Shown piece by piece: positions 1 through 5,435 of a DNA stretch of 6,919 bases (position 1 is its first letter; each line of letters starts with the position of its first letter). Made by a program: the position numbers and the translations under genes. Source of the DNA: Alphaproteobacteria bacterium (GTDB taxonomy: Bacteria; Pseudomonadota; Alphaproteobacteria; UBA6615); contig JAURLR010000126.1 of assembly GCA_030831135.1 (NCBI GenBank), positions 1-6,919 on the forward strand, written 5' to 3'. Under the pieces are notes generated by a model. The model was not told where the DNA came from. It saw only the letters and a program-made list of their open reading frames with translations, and did not search any database.

Positions 1-405
1 CACCGTGTCGCTGGCGGTGGTGTGGGTGATGCCACATATGCTCCAGCCGCGCTGACCGTGCCGCCGTCTGAGCCAGGCCTGATCGCTGATGGTGGGGCTG
101 GGATAGTAGAGACAGCCGGTTTCGGCAATCCGTTCGGGGTTGTCGAGTGGAATCCATCGGGCGCTCTGGACCGGGCGATTTCTATCCAGCGCGGAGGAGC
201 GTACGGAGTCCGCAAAGCTCTCGGCAGCCTTGCGATCCGGCGCCATGCAGACGAGGTTGCGTTCCCGCGCATAGCGCGCGTAGCCGGTGAGAAAACTCGC
301 GCCGGCGGATTGGCGTCCCATCAGACGGCGTCCCGCCATGCTGTAACCGTCGGGCATGTAATAGATGACGGCAGATGGGGTCTTGCTCGTTTGATCGGGA
401 CTCAC
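1..405 (-). CDS. Glycosyltransferase, family 4-like, N-terminal part (gene runs off left edge)
   Basis: Only the first 135 codons are present; the gene continues past base 1. Reading from a GTG at 405 gives an N-terminus with YYMPDGYSMAGRRLMGRQ (about residues 15-32), then CMAPDRKAAESF (about 53-64), and ends near SICGITHTTASDTV (122-135). From memory, the YY-P-(D/E)-(G/A)-Y...LMGRQ-A-G-FL opening and the G-(I/V)-THT-(T/I)-AS motif are typical of an alphaproteobacterial glycosyltransferase family with a GT-B fold, which transfers a sugar from a nucleotide-sugar donor, usually in the cytoplasm during surface polysaccharide synthesis. The donor site would lie in the missing C-terminal half, so substrate is unknown. 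The GTG start is chosen because GGAG sits 7 bases upstream; the frame is open to a stop near 502, but earlier TTG codons lack such a site. Transcribed divergently from the helicase. Family assignment fairly sure; acceptor and pathway unknown. Confidence 0.75.
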   Translation of the reverse strand, partial: MSPDQTSKTPSAVIYYMPDGYSMAGRRLMGRQSAGASFLTGYARYARERNLVCMAPDRKAAESFADSVRSSALDRNRPVQSARWIPLDNPERIAETGCLYYPSPTISDQAWLRRRHGQRGWSICGITHTTASDTV

Positions 406-412
406 GTTCTGG

Positions 413-416
413 CTCC
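413..416 (-). promoter_or_regulatory. Ribosome binding site of the glycosyltransferase
   Basis: On the minus strand GGAG lies 7 bases before the GTG at 405-403. It decides the start: the open frame extends further upstream, but the alternative TTG codons there have no comparable Shine-Dalgarno element. Confidence 0.6.
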
Positions 417-544
417 AGCGGATTAGCTGCAATGATACCGCGACTAAGCCATTGGTGGCTGCAGACAGCAACCCCCCCAATTGCCATCTATTTGTGCATC
501 GCTACGGCAGTTGCAATCCGTTGCCGGAGACGGGATGTTGTCGC

Positions 545-3094
545 ATGTCGTTCCAACACAAACCTCCCGTCAAAGCCGTCCTGGGGCCCACCAATACCGG
601 CAAAACCTATCTTGCGATTGACCGGATGCTGGGTCACGAAAGCGGGATGATCGGTTTTCCGCTGCGTTTGCTGGCGCGGGAGAATTATGACCGTGTGGTC
701 GCCCTCAAGGGCGCGGGTGCTGTGGCCCTGATCACCGGCGAGGAACGGATTGTTCCCGCCAATCCCCGCTATTTCCTGTGCACCGTGGAAGCCATGCCGC
801 GGGATCGGTCTGTGGCGTTTCTGGCTATCGATGAAATCCAGCTCTGCGCCGATCCCGAGCGCGGCCATGTCTTCACCGACCGCTTGCTGCACGCGCGCGG
901 TACCCAGGAAACCATGTTTCTGGGATCGGAAACCATGGCGCCGATCATGCGCCGGCTTGTCCCTGATGTGGAGATCGAGCGGCGCGAACGCTTTTCAAGG
1001 CTGAGCTATGGCGGCTTCAAGAAACTGACGCGTCTGCCACCCCGGACAGCGGTTGTCGCGTTCTCTGCCGCCAATGTCTATGCGGTGGCCGAACTTCTGC
1101 GTCGCCAGCGCGGCGGGGCCGCCGTCGTTCTGGGGGCCTTGAGCCCTCGTACACGAAATGCCCAGGTGGCGATGTATGAGGCCGGCGAGGTCGAATATCT
1201 CGTTGCGACCGATGCAATCGGCATGGGGCTGAACATGAATATCGCCCATGTCGGGTTTTCCTCGCTGACCAAGTATGACGGTACGGGGTTTCGTCGCCTG
1301 ATGCCCGCCGAAGTGGCGCAGATTGCCGGGCGGGCGGGGCGCTATATGCAGGATGGTACGTTCGGGCCCACGGCCGAATTGAATCCCTTTGAGCCCGAAC
1401 TCGTCGAGGCGCTGCAAAATCACGAGTTCGAGACGGTACGCGGCCTGTTCTGGCGTTCCAATGCACTCGATTTTGCCTCCCCCGACAGCTTGCGCCGCAG
1501 CCTGGACGCGCGTCCACCATCGCCGGAATTGCGGCGCGCGCGCGCCGCGGATGATTACAACGCCTTGCTGGCCGTCAGCGCGCATGCAGATATCAAGGAC
1601 ACGGCCTCCAACCCCGAACGGGTGCGGCTGCTCTGGGAGGTTTGTCAGATTCCCGATTTCAGCGGCGATCTTTCGGGCAATCATCATCGTCTTGTCGGAC
1701 GTATCTACCGGTTTCTGACCCATGCAAAGGCCAGTCTTCCGCCGGAGTGGATTGAACGCTCGATCGGACAGTTTGACCGGACCGATGGCGACATTGATAC
1801 TTTGATGGCGCGTATTTCGGGTGTCCGCACCTGGTCCTACATCACCCATCGCCACAACTGGCTGGATGATCATGAAGGCTGGCAGGCGCGTGCGCGGGCG
1901 CTGGAGGACAAATTGTCTGATGCGTTGCATGAGCGGTTGACCCAGCGTTTCGTGGACCGCAAGGCTGCGGTCCTGACGCGGCGGTTGCGCGAGAACAAGG
2001 AATTGCTTGCGGGCGTCACGCAAGATGGCAAGGTTACGGTCGAAAGCGAAGAAGTGGGGCGCCTGGATGGTTTCAAATTTGTACCCAGCGATGAAGATGT
2101 CGCCGCGAGTGCGCGTCTGATGGCGGCGGCGAACAACGCGGTCCGCGAATCCATCGGCGCGCGCATTGCCGCGCTGGCCGGCTCGCAGGATGATGCCTTT
2201 GTCCTTGATCACGCCACGGCCCAGATCAAGTGGCAGGATGCGCCGGTTGCGAGGATTGTCGCAGGGGCCGATATTCTGCACCCGGCCGTCGAGGTGCTGC
2301 CCAGCGAGTTGCTGGACGCGCCGCTGCGCGAGGAAGTGCGCAAGCGGCTTCAGGGCTGGCTGGACGCCCATCTGGGTGCCGAGTTGGCGCCGCTCTTCGT
2401 TCTGGCCCAGGCCGAGTTCACCGGTGCCGCGCGCGGCCTGGCGTTTCGGCTCGGGGAAGGTCTGGGCTGCGCCTTGCGCGCGCGCGGTGATGATCCCGGT
2501 GCCCATCTGAGCGATGACGACAAGAAGGCCGTTGCAAAGGCCGGAGTCCGGATCGGCGTGGCCGCAGCTTACCTGCCCGCCATGCTCAAGGGACGAGTGA
2601 TGGCGCTGAAGGCGATGTTGTTCCGGATTTGCCACGGGACCGAGCAACCGCTCCCCGATGGTGGCGCGACGGCCATGCCGTGCTCGGAACTTGTGGATGA
2701 CAACTGGTATCTCTCGCTCGGCTTCTGTCCCGCCGGACCGATCGCGATCCGGGCTGACGAACTCGAACGCATGCTTGCGGCCTTGCGGCGCGGGACGAAA
2801 GAGGGAGAGTTTGCCGTCAGTCCCGACATTCTCTCGCGCATTGACGCGCCGGCCGACGTCTTTGCGCGCATGCTGCGCAGTCAGGGATACGAGGTGCGCG
2901 AGGAAGAAGACGGGATCAAGGTCACCCGCCGTCCCCGCCCCAAACGCAGTCCCCCGCGTGGCAAGGGTGGCCCCAAGACGGCAAAGGCCGGCCCGTCGCA
3001 GGGTCGGGCGAAACCGAAGCAGAAGAAGGAACCCGCATTCGATCCGGATTCGCCCTTCGCAAAACTGCAGGAGCTCAAGGAGCGCCTGCGTTGA
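545..3094 (+). CDS. Suv3-like superfamily 2 RNA helicase
   Basis: An 849-residue ATP-dependent helicase. Motif I is GPTNTGKT (residues 14-21), followed by MIGFPLRLLARE (35-46), TGEE (64-67), motif II DEIQ (96-99), motif III GSET (127-130), motif V ATDAIGMGLNM (221-231) and motif VI QIAGRAGR (259-266). This spacing, with DEIQ and the TGEE element, is the signature of the Suv3 branch: mitochondrial Suv3 unwinds RNA for the degradosome and has close alphaproteobacterial relatives. After the helicase core comes a long helical C-terminal region and a Lys/Arg/Pro-rich tail (about 793-849) likely to bind nucleic acid. An in-frame TTG at 452 would add 31 residues, but homology starts just after the ATG at 545; only a weak GGGA (532-535) precedes it. 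The stop overlaps the next gene by one base. The nuclease partner is not visible here; PNPase or an RNase R/II-type enzyme is an inference by analogy with mitochondria. Confidence 0.92.
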   Translation: MSFQHKPPVKAVLGPTNTGKTYLAIDRMLGHESGMIGFPLRLLARENYDRVVALKGAGAVALITGEERIVPANPRYFLCTVEAMPRDRSVAFLAIDEIQLCADPERGHVFTDRLLHARGTQETMFLGSETMAPIMRRLVPDVEIERRERFSRLSYGGFKKLTRLPPRTAVVAFSAANVYAVAELLRRQRGGAAVVLGALSPRTRNAQVAMYEAGEVEYLVATDAIGMGLNMNIAHVGFSSLTKYDGTGFRRLMPAEVAQIAGRAGRYMQDGTFGPTAELNPFEPELVEALQNHEFETVRGLFWRSNALDFASPDSLRRSLDARPPSPELRRARAADDYNALLAVSAHADIKDTASNPERVRLLWEVCQIPDFSGDLSGNHHRLVGRIYRFLTHAKASLPPEWIERSIGQFDRTDGDIDTLMARISGVRTWSYITHRHNWLDDHEGWQARARALEDKLSDALHERLTQRFVDRKAAVLTRRLRENKELLAGVTQDGKVTVESEEVGRLDGFKFVPSDEDVAASARLMAAANNAVRESIGARIAALAGSQDDAFVLDHATAQIKWQDAPVARIVAGADILHPAVEVLPSELLDAPLREEVRKRLQGWLDAHLGAELAPLFVLAQAEFTGAARGLAFRLGEGLGCALRARGDDPGAHLSDDDKKAVAKAGVRIGVAAAYLPAMLKGRVMALKAMLFRICHGTEQPLPDGGATAMPCSELVDDNWYLSLGFCPAGPIAIRADELERMLAALRRGTKEGEFAVSPDILSRIDAPADVFARMLRSQGYEVREEEDGIKVTRRPRPKRSPPRGKGGPKTAKAGPSQGRAKPKQKKEPAFDPDSPFAKLQELKERLR

Positions 3095-3480
3095 TGGCCC
3101 AGAGTGCGGCAGAGGAAACCCTGCGCCTCGACAAATGGCTCTGGTATGCGCGTTTCTGCAAGACCCGCAGCCTTGCGACCACAATGTGCCGCCGCGGGCA
3201 GGTCCGGGTGAACCGGGAACCGGTCCGGAAGTCCAACCAGCCGGTGCGTGTCGGGGATGTCCTGACCTTTGCGCAGGGACCGCGTATTCGCGTCATCCGG
3301 ATTGCGGTGCTGGGTGTGCGCCGTGGCCCGGCCTCGGAGGCGCAGGGGCTGTATGAAGATATGTCCCCCCCGATGCCGCCACTTGAATCCCGGGTTCCGG
3401 TCAGTGGCTTGCGTGACGCGGGTGCGGGACGACCGACCAAACGCGAGCGCCGTGCCATCGACCGGTTGCGCGACAATTAG
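3094..3480 (+). CDS. hslR: S4-domain RNA-binding protein, Hsp15 family
   Basis: A 128-residue basic protein. The S4 RNA-binding fold covers about residues 10-58: it opens with LRLDKWLWYARFCKTRSLA (10-28), continues with CRRGQVRVNREPVRKSNQPV and closes with VRVGDVLTF. The C-terminus GRPTKRERRAIDRLR (about 112-126) is the usual end motif of this family; E. coli Hsp15 is 133 residues. Hsp15 binds free 50S subunits that still carry a nascent chain on tRNA and helps recycle them; whether the alphaproteobacterial relative does the same is inferred. The stop of the helicase and this start share one base (TGATG), and AAGGAG at 3077-3082 lies inside the helicase gene, so translation is probably coupled. 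A TTG three bases earlier (3091) is an alternative start with slightly better spacing. The pairing with an RNA helicase fits a role in RNA or ribosome quality control. Confidence 0.88.
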   Translation: MAQSAAEETLRLDKWLWYARFCKTRSLATTMCRRGQVRVNREPVRKSNQPVRVGDVLTFAQGPRIRVIRIAVLGVRRGPASEAQGLYEDMSPPMPPLESRVPVSGLRDAGAGRPTKRERRAIDRLRDN

Positions 3481-3504
3481 ATGTTTTCGATCACACCTCT
3501 GTGG

Positions 3505-3534
3505 TTGTTCGCGCATATCTGCCTCGTGTAGATA
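3505..3534 (+). promoter_or_regulatory. Candidate sigma-70-type promoter of the TerB gene
   Basis: TTGTTC (3505-3510) and TAGATA (3529-3534) are separated by 18 bases and resemble -35 and -10 elements. Only six bases lie between the -10 and the ATG at 3541, so a start at the normal distance would fall on or next to the initiation codon, giving a leaderless mRNA. This agrees with the lack of a Shine-Dalgarno sequence before that ATG. The match is modest and read by eye. Confidence 0.3.
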
Positions 3535-3540
3535 GTTCTG

Positions 3541-3999
3541 ATGTTTGATCGAATCAAAGAAATGTTCGGCGGTGATGCCGACTCATCAGACAGCCCGCGA
3601 GAGCGCGCCGTTGATGATCTGCAACTCGCGTCCGCAGCGCTGCTGGTTGAAGCCGCCCGCATGGATGATGATTTCGGGGCCGATGAGTATGCGGTGATCG
3701 AGCGATTGCTGCGCGAACGGTTTTCCCTGAGTGTGGCGGATGCCGACACCCTGCTCGGAGCGGCGGACAAGGCATCTGCTGATTCGGTCGAACTCTTCGG
3801 TTTTACCAGCAAGATCAAGGATGCGTTCGATGAAGACGAGCGCATTCAGATGGTCGAGATGCTGTGGGAGGTTGTCTACGCCGATGGTCGGCTAGACGAT
3901 CATGAGGCAAATCTGTTGCGAAGGGTCACGGGCCTCCTCTACGTTAGTGATCGGGATAGTGGGGAGGCACGCAAACGCGTGCTTGACCGGGCAAGCTGA
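3541..3999 (+). CDS. TerB-family protein (tellurite-resistance TerB fold)
   Basis: A 152-residue acidic, helical, soluble protein with no signal peptide. Two equivalent acidic motifs mark the TerB fold: [20 protein letters not shown] (about 37-56) and [19 protein letters not shown] (about 111-129), each with the helix - small/acidic loop - D/E helix pattern that in TerB and DjlA-like proteins binds divalent metal. Stand-alone chromosomal TerB proteins of this type (COG4103-like) are common in Proteobacteria and generally have no proven role in tellurite resistance, so the name describes the fold, not the function. It sits 60 bases after the S4 gene and 47 before fdxA, on the same strand. No Shine-Dalgarno sequence precedes the ATG; a promoter-like element lies just upstream. 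The rest of the ter system (terC, terD, terZ) is absent here, which argues against a resistance operon. Confidence 0.85.
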   Translation: MFDRIKEMFGGDADSSDSPRERAVDDLQLASAALLVEAARMDDDFGADEYAVIERLLRERFSLSVADADTLLGAADKASADSVELFGFTSKIKDAFDEDERIQMVEMLWEVVYADGRLDDHEANLLRRVTGLLYVSDRDSGEARKRVLDRAS

Positions 4000-4046
4000 G
4001 CTTCGTAAGTCGACCCCTGAGAAGAAGGCCAAAAGGAATACAGAAC

Positions 4047-4385
4047 ATGCCGTACGTCGTTACCGAAGCCTGCATCAAGTGCAAGTACACAGACTGTGTC
4101 GAGGTCTGCCCCGTGGATTGTTTCTACGAAGGCGAGAACATGCTCGTCATTCATCCTGACGAATGCATTGATTGCGGCGTCTGCGAGCCCGAATGTCCCG
4201 CAGAAGCGATCATCCCGGACGTGGAACCCGAAGCAGAGAAGTGGCTGGAACTGAACCGGGACTATTCCGAAAAATGGCCGAACATCACGTCGAAGAAGGA
4301 TGAAGCCCCCGACGCCGACAGTTTCAAGGGCGAAGATGGCAAGTTTGACAAGTTCTTCAGCGCGAATCCGGGCAGCGGCGACTAG
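4047..4385 (+). CDS. fdxA: Ferredoxin FdxA, 7Fe type ([3Fe-4S][4Fe-4S])
   Basis: A 112-residue ferredoxin with nine cysteines at 9, 12, 17, 21, 25, 40, 43, 46 and 50. By the established pattern of Azotobacter ferredoxin I, Cys9, Cys17 and Cys50 hold the [3Fe-4S] cluster, Cys21, Cys40, Cys43 and Cys46 hold the [4Fe-4S] cluster, and Cys12 and Cys25 are not ligands. The motif [16 protein letters not shown] (40-55) is highly typical, and the C-terminal extension after about residue 60, rich in acidic residues with WPNIT, is the usual FdxA tail. It is a small cytoplasmic electron carrier whose partners cannot be told from sequence. AAGGA at 4033-4037 gives a good ribosome binding site 9 bases before the ATG. 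It precedes carD, as in many Alphaproteobacteria, and is followed by two candidate terminators. Confidence 0.96.
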   Translation: MPYVVTEACIKCKYTDCVEVCPVDCFYEGENMLVIHPDECIDCGVCEPECPAEAIIPDVEPEAEKWLELNRDYSEKWPNITSKKDEAPDADSFKGEDGKFDKFFSANPGSGD

Positions 4386-4404
4386 TCGGTTTACCTGCGC
4401 GACG

Positions 4405-4432
4405 GGGCGGCTCTACCAAAACGCCCATTTTT
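4405..4432 (+). terminator. Candidate intrinsic terminator 1 after fdxA
   Basis: GGGCG (4405-4409) pairs with CGCCC (4422-4426) around a 12-base loop, and ATTTTT follows (T tract 4428-4432). The stem is short but all G-C. The 3' arm could instead pair with bases 4496-4503 downstream. Confidence 0.45.
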
Positions 4433-4436
4433 CTGT

Positions 4437-4442
4437 TATAGT
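4437..4442 (+). promoter_or_regulatory. Possible -10 element upstream of carD
   Basis: TATAGT is a fair -10 match in an AT-richer patch between fdxA and carD. No convincing -35 lies 16-18 bases before it. Transcription from here would begin near 4449, so the carD leader would start with the UUCG hairpin. Weak call. Confidence 0.22.
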
Positions 4443-4452
4443 GCGAAATCAC

Positions 4453-4480
4453 AGGGACGGCTTCGGTCGTCCCTCGTTTT
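4453..4480 (+). terminator. Intrinsic terminator 2 after fdxA, UUCG tetraloop
   Basis: AGGGACGGC (4453-4461) pairs with GTCGTCCCT (4466-4474) over nine pairs including one G-U, closed by a C-TTCG-G tetraloop, an exceptionally stable loop. CG and then four T (4477-4480) follow. It lies 68 bases after the fdxA stop and about 100 before carD, so it should reduce read-through from fdxA into carD. The short T tract leaves some doubt: it could instead stabilise a 5' or 3' end. Confidence 0.65.
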
Positions 4481-4498
4481 GTAATACGCGCAATTGAT

Positions 4499-4530
4499 GG
4501 GCGCGGAACGCCCGGTTTCTGGTGAAACCG
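4499..4530 (+). other. Two abutting hairpins in the carD leader
   Basis: GGGCG (4499-4503) pairs with CGCCC (4509-4513) around a five-base loop. Sharing base 4513, CGGTTTC (4513-4519) then pairs perfectly with GAAACCG (4524-4530) around TGGT. No T tract follows, so these are not terminators. They lie 53 bases before the carD ATG and would form part of its untranslated leader. The first competes with a longer-range helix between 4422-4429 and 4496-4503. Function unknown. Confidence 0.4.
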
Positions 4531-4582
4531 TTCGATTTCCAATGATCCCACCAGTTCGAGACACTTTTTGACGGATCTGAAT

Positions 4583-5272
4583 ATGGCGAAAGCAGCGACG
4601 GCGAAGACAAAGACAGGAAGCACGGCAAAGAAAGCCGCTCCGAAGGCGGCGGCCAAGAAGCCGGTGGCTGCGAAAGCGGCAAAAACGCCCGCTTCCAAAC
4701 CTGCGGCGCCAAAAGCCCCCGCTCCCAAGCCGGCGGCAAAGGCTGCCGCCAAGGTACCCGCGAAGCGGGCCCCGGCGAAGAAGGAAAAGCTGGAATTTGC
4801 CGTGGGTGATTTTGTGGTCTATCCGACCCATGGGGTGGGACAGGTCACCGGTGTCGAGAGTTTCGAGATCGCGGGTGAAGATCTGCGACTGTTTGTCATC
4901 AGCTTCGAACGGGAACGCATGACCCTGAAGGTGCCGATTACAAAGGTGCAGGAATCCGGTCTGCGTAAACTTGCGAACCGCAAGATCATTGACAACGCCC
5001 TCAAGACTCTCAAGGGCCGGGTGCGTGTCAAACGCACCATGTGGAGCCGCCGGGCGCAGGAATATGATGCGAAAATCAATTCCGGCGATCCGATCCAGAT
5101 CGCCGAAGTGGTTCGCGACCTGCATCGCAACGAAGACCAGCCCGACCAGTCATATTCCGAACGGCAGATGTACCAGGCAGCTCTGGACCGGTTCTCGCGG
5201 GAACTGGCGGCGGTTGAGAACACCGCACCGGAAGAGGCTGTCGAGAAGCTGGAAAAAATCCTTTCCTCCTAG
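4583..5272 (+). CDS. carD: CarD/CdnL-family RNA polymerase-binding transcription regulator with basic N-terminal tail
   Basis: A 229-residue protein. From residue 72, FAVGDFVVYPTHGVGQV (72-88) begins the Tudor-like RNA polymerase-interaction domain that contacts the beta subunit. The helical C-terminal half has MWSRRAQEY (153-161), with Trp154 at the place of the Trp that in mycobacterial CarD wedges into the upstream edge of the transcription bubble, then IAEVVRDLHR and SERQMYQAALDRFSREL. The family stabilises open promoter complexes, notably at rRNA and growth genes, and is essential in several bacteria. Residues 1-68 are an added tail of about 27 Ala, 18 Lys and 10 Pro with no acidic residue before Glu68, resembling histone H1 tails and presumably disordered and DNA-binding. 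The ATG at 4583 is preferred over an in-frame TTG at 4568; GGA at 4573-4575 is a weak ribosome binding site 7 bases before it. A strong terminator follows 54 bases after the stop. Confidence 0.95.
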   Translation: MAKAATAKTKTGSTAKKAAPKAAAKKPVAAKAAKTPASKPAAPKAPAPKPAAKAAAKVPAKRAPAKKEKLEFAVGDFVVYPTHGVGQVTGVESFEIAGEDLRLFVISFERERMTLKVPITKVQESGLRKLANRKIIDNALKTLKGRVRVKRTMWSRRAQEYDAKINSGDPIQIAEVVRDLHRNEDQPDQSYSERQMYQAALDRFSRELAAVENTAPEEAVEKLEKILSS

Positions 5273-5326
5273 AGAGTGCTCCCAGCCGGGAAGATCATGC
5301 TCCAGCGTCTTCGGGCAAGAACATCG

Positions 5327-5363
5327 AAAGGCCAGTCTCTCGCGGGGCTGGCCTTTTTCTTTT
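5327..5363 (+). terminator. Strong intrinsic terminator of carD
   Basis: AAAGGCCAG (5327-5335) pairs perfectly with CTGGCCTTT (5348-5356) over nine pairs around a 12-base loop; the T tract continues to 5358 and resumes after one C to 5363. It ends the carD transcript, so the next gene needs its own promoter or read-through. Confidence 0.9.
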
Positions 5364-5422
5364 ATCTGCCGAGGGTTTCCCGCCTTGCTCCGACGCGAAA
5401 CGCTGATTCATCCTCCCCGCAC

Positions 5423-5428
5423 AAGGAG
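5423..5428 (+). promoter_or_regulatory. Ribosome binding site of the phosphoesterase-like gene
   Basis: AAGGAG lies 7 bases before the ATG at 5436. An ATG at 5432 is out of frame and too close, so this element fixes the start. Confidence 0.75.
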
Positions 5429-5435
5429 TTGATGC

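Noticed and set aside
22..426. A 134-codon plus-strand open frame opposite the glycosyltransferase
   Set aside because: The minus-strand reading has recognisable glycosyltransferase motifs and a ribosome binding site; the plus-strand reading has neither.
472..478. Run of seven C in the divergent intergenic region, considered as a phase-variable tract
   Set aside because: It is short, lies outside both coding regions with the chosen starts, and is not placed between clear promoter elements.
452..544. In-frame N-terminal extension of the helicase from a TTG
   Set aside because: The added 31 residues are Cys/Asn/Pro-rich and unlike the family, which begins shortly before the GPTNTGKT motif; the ATG at 545 is the natural start.
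995..3184. A 729-codon open frame on the minus strand across the helicase and into the S4 gene
   Set aside because: It is antisense to a helicase with all motifs intact. Its translation has no recognisable domain and an unnatural Arg/Gln/Gly/His-rich make-up, as expected from the mirror of GC-rich codons.
3541..3999. Tellurite-resistance operon
   Set aside because: Only a stand-alone TerB-fold gene is present; no terA, terC, terD, terE or terZ neighbours, and such isolated genes are common without a resistance role.
4436..5125. A 229-codon minus-strand open frame opposite carD
   Set aside because: Its Ala/Gly/Phe/Arg-rich stretch is simply the reverse of the Lys/Ala/Pro codons of the CarD tail; no independent start signal or homology.
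5364..5435. Promoter for the phosphoesterase-like gene
   Set aside because: One is expected after the strong carD terminator, but I see no pair of convincing -35 and -10 elements; TTGCTC at 5385-5390 has no matching -10 at the right distance.
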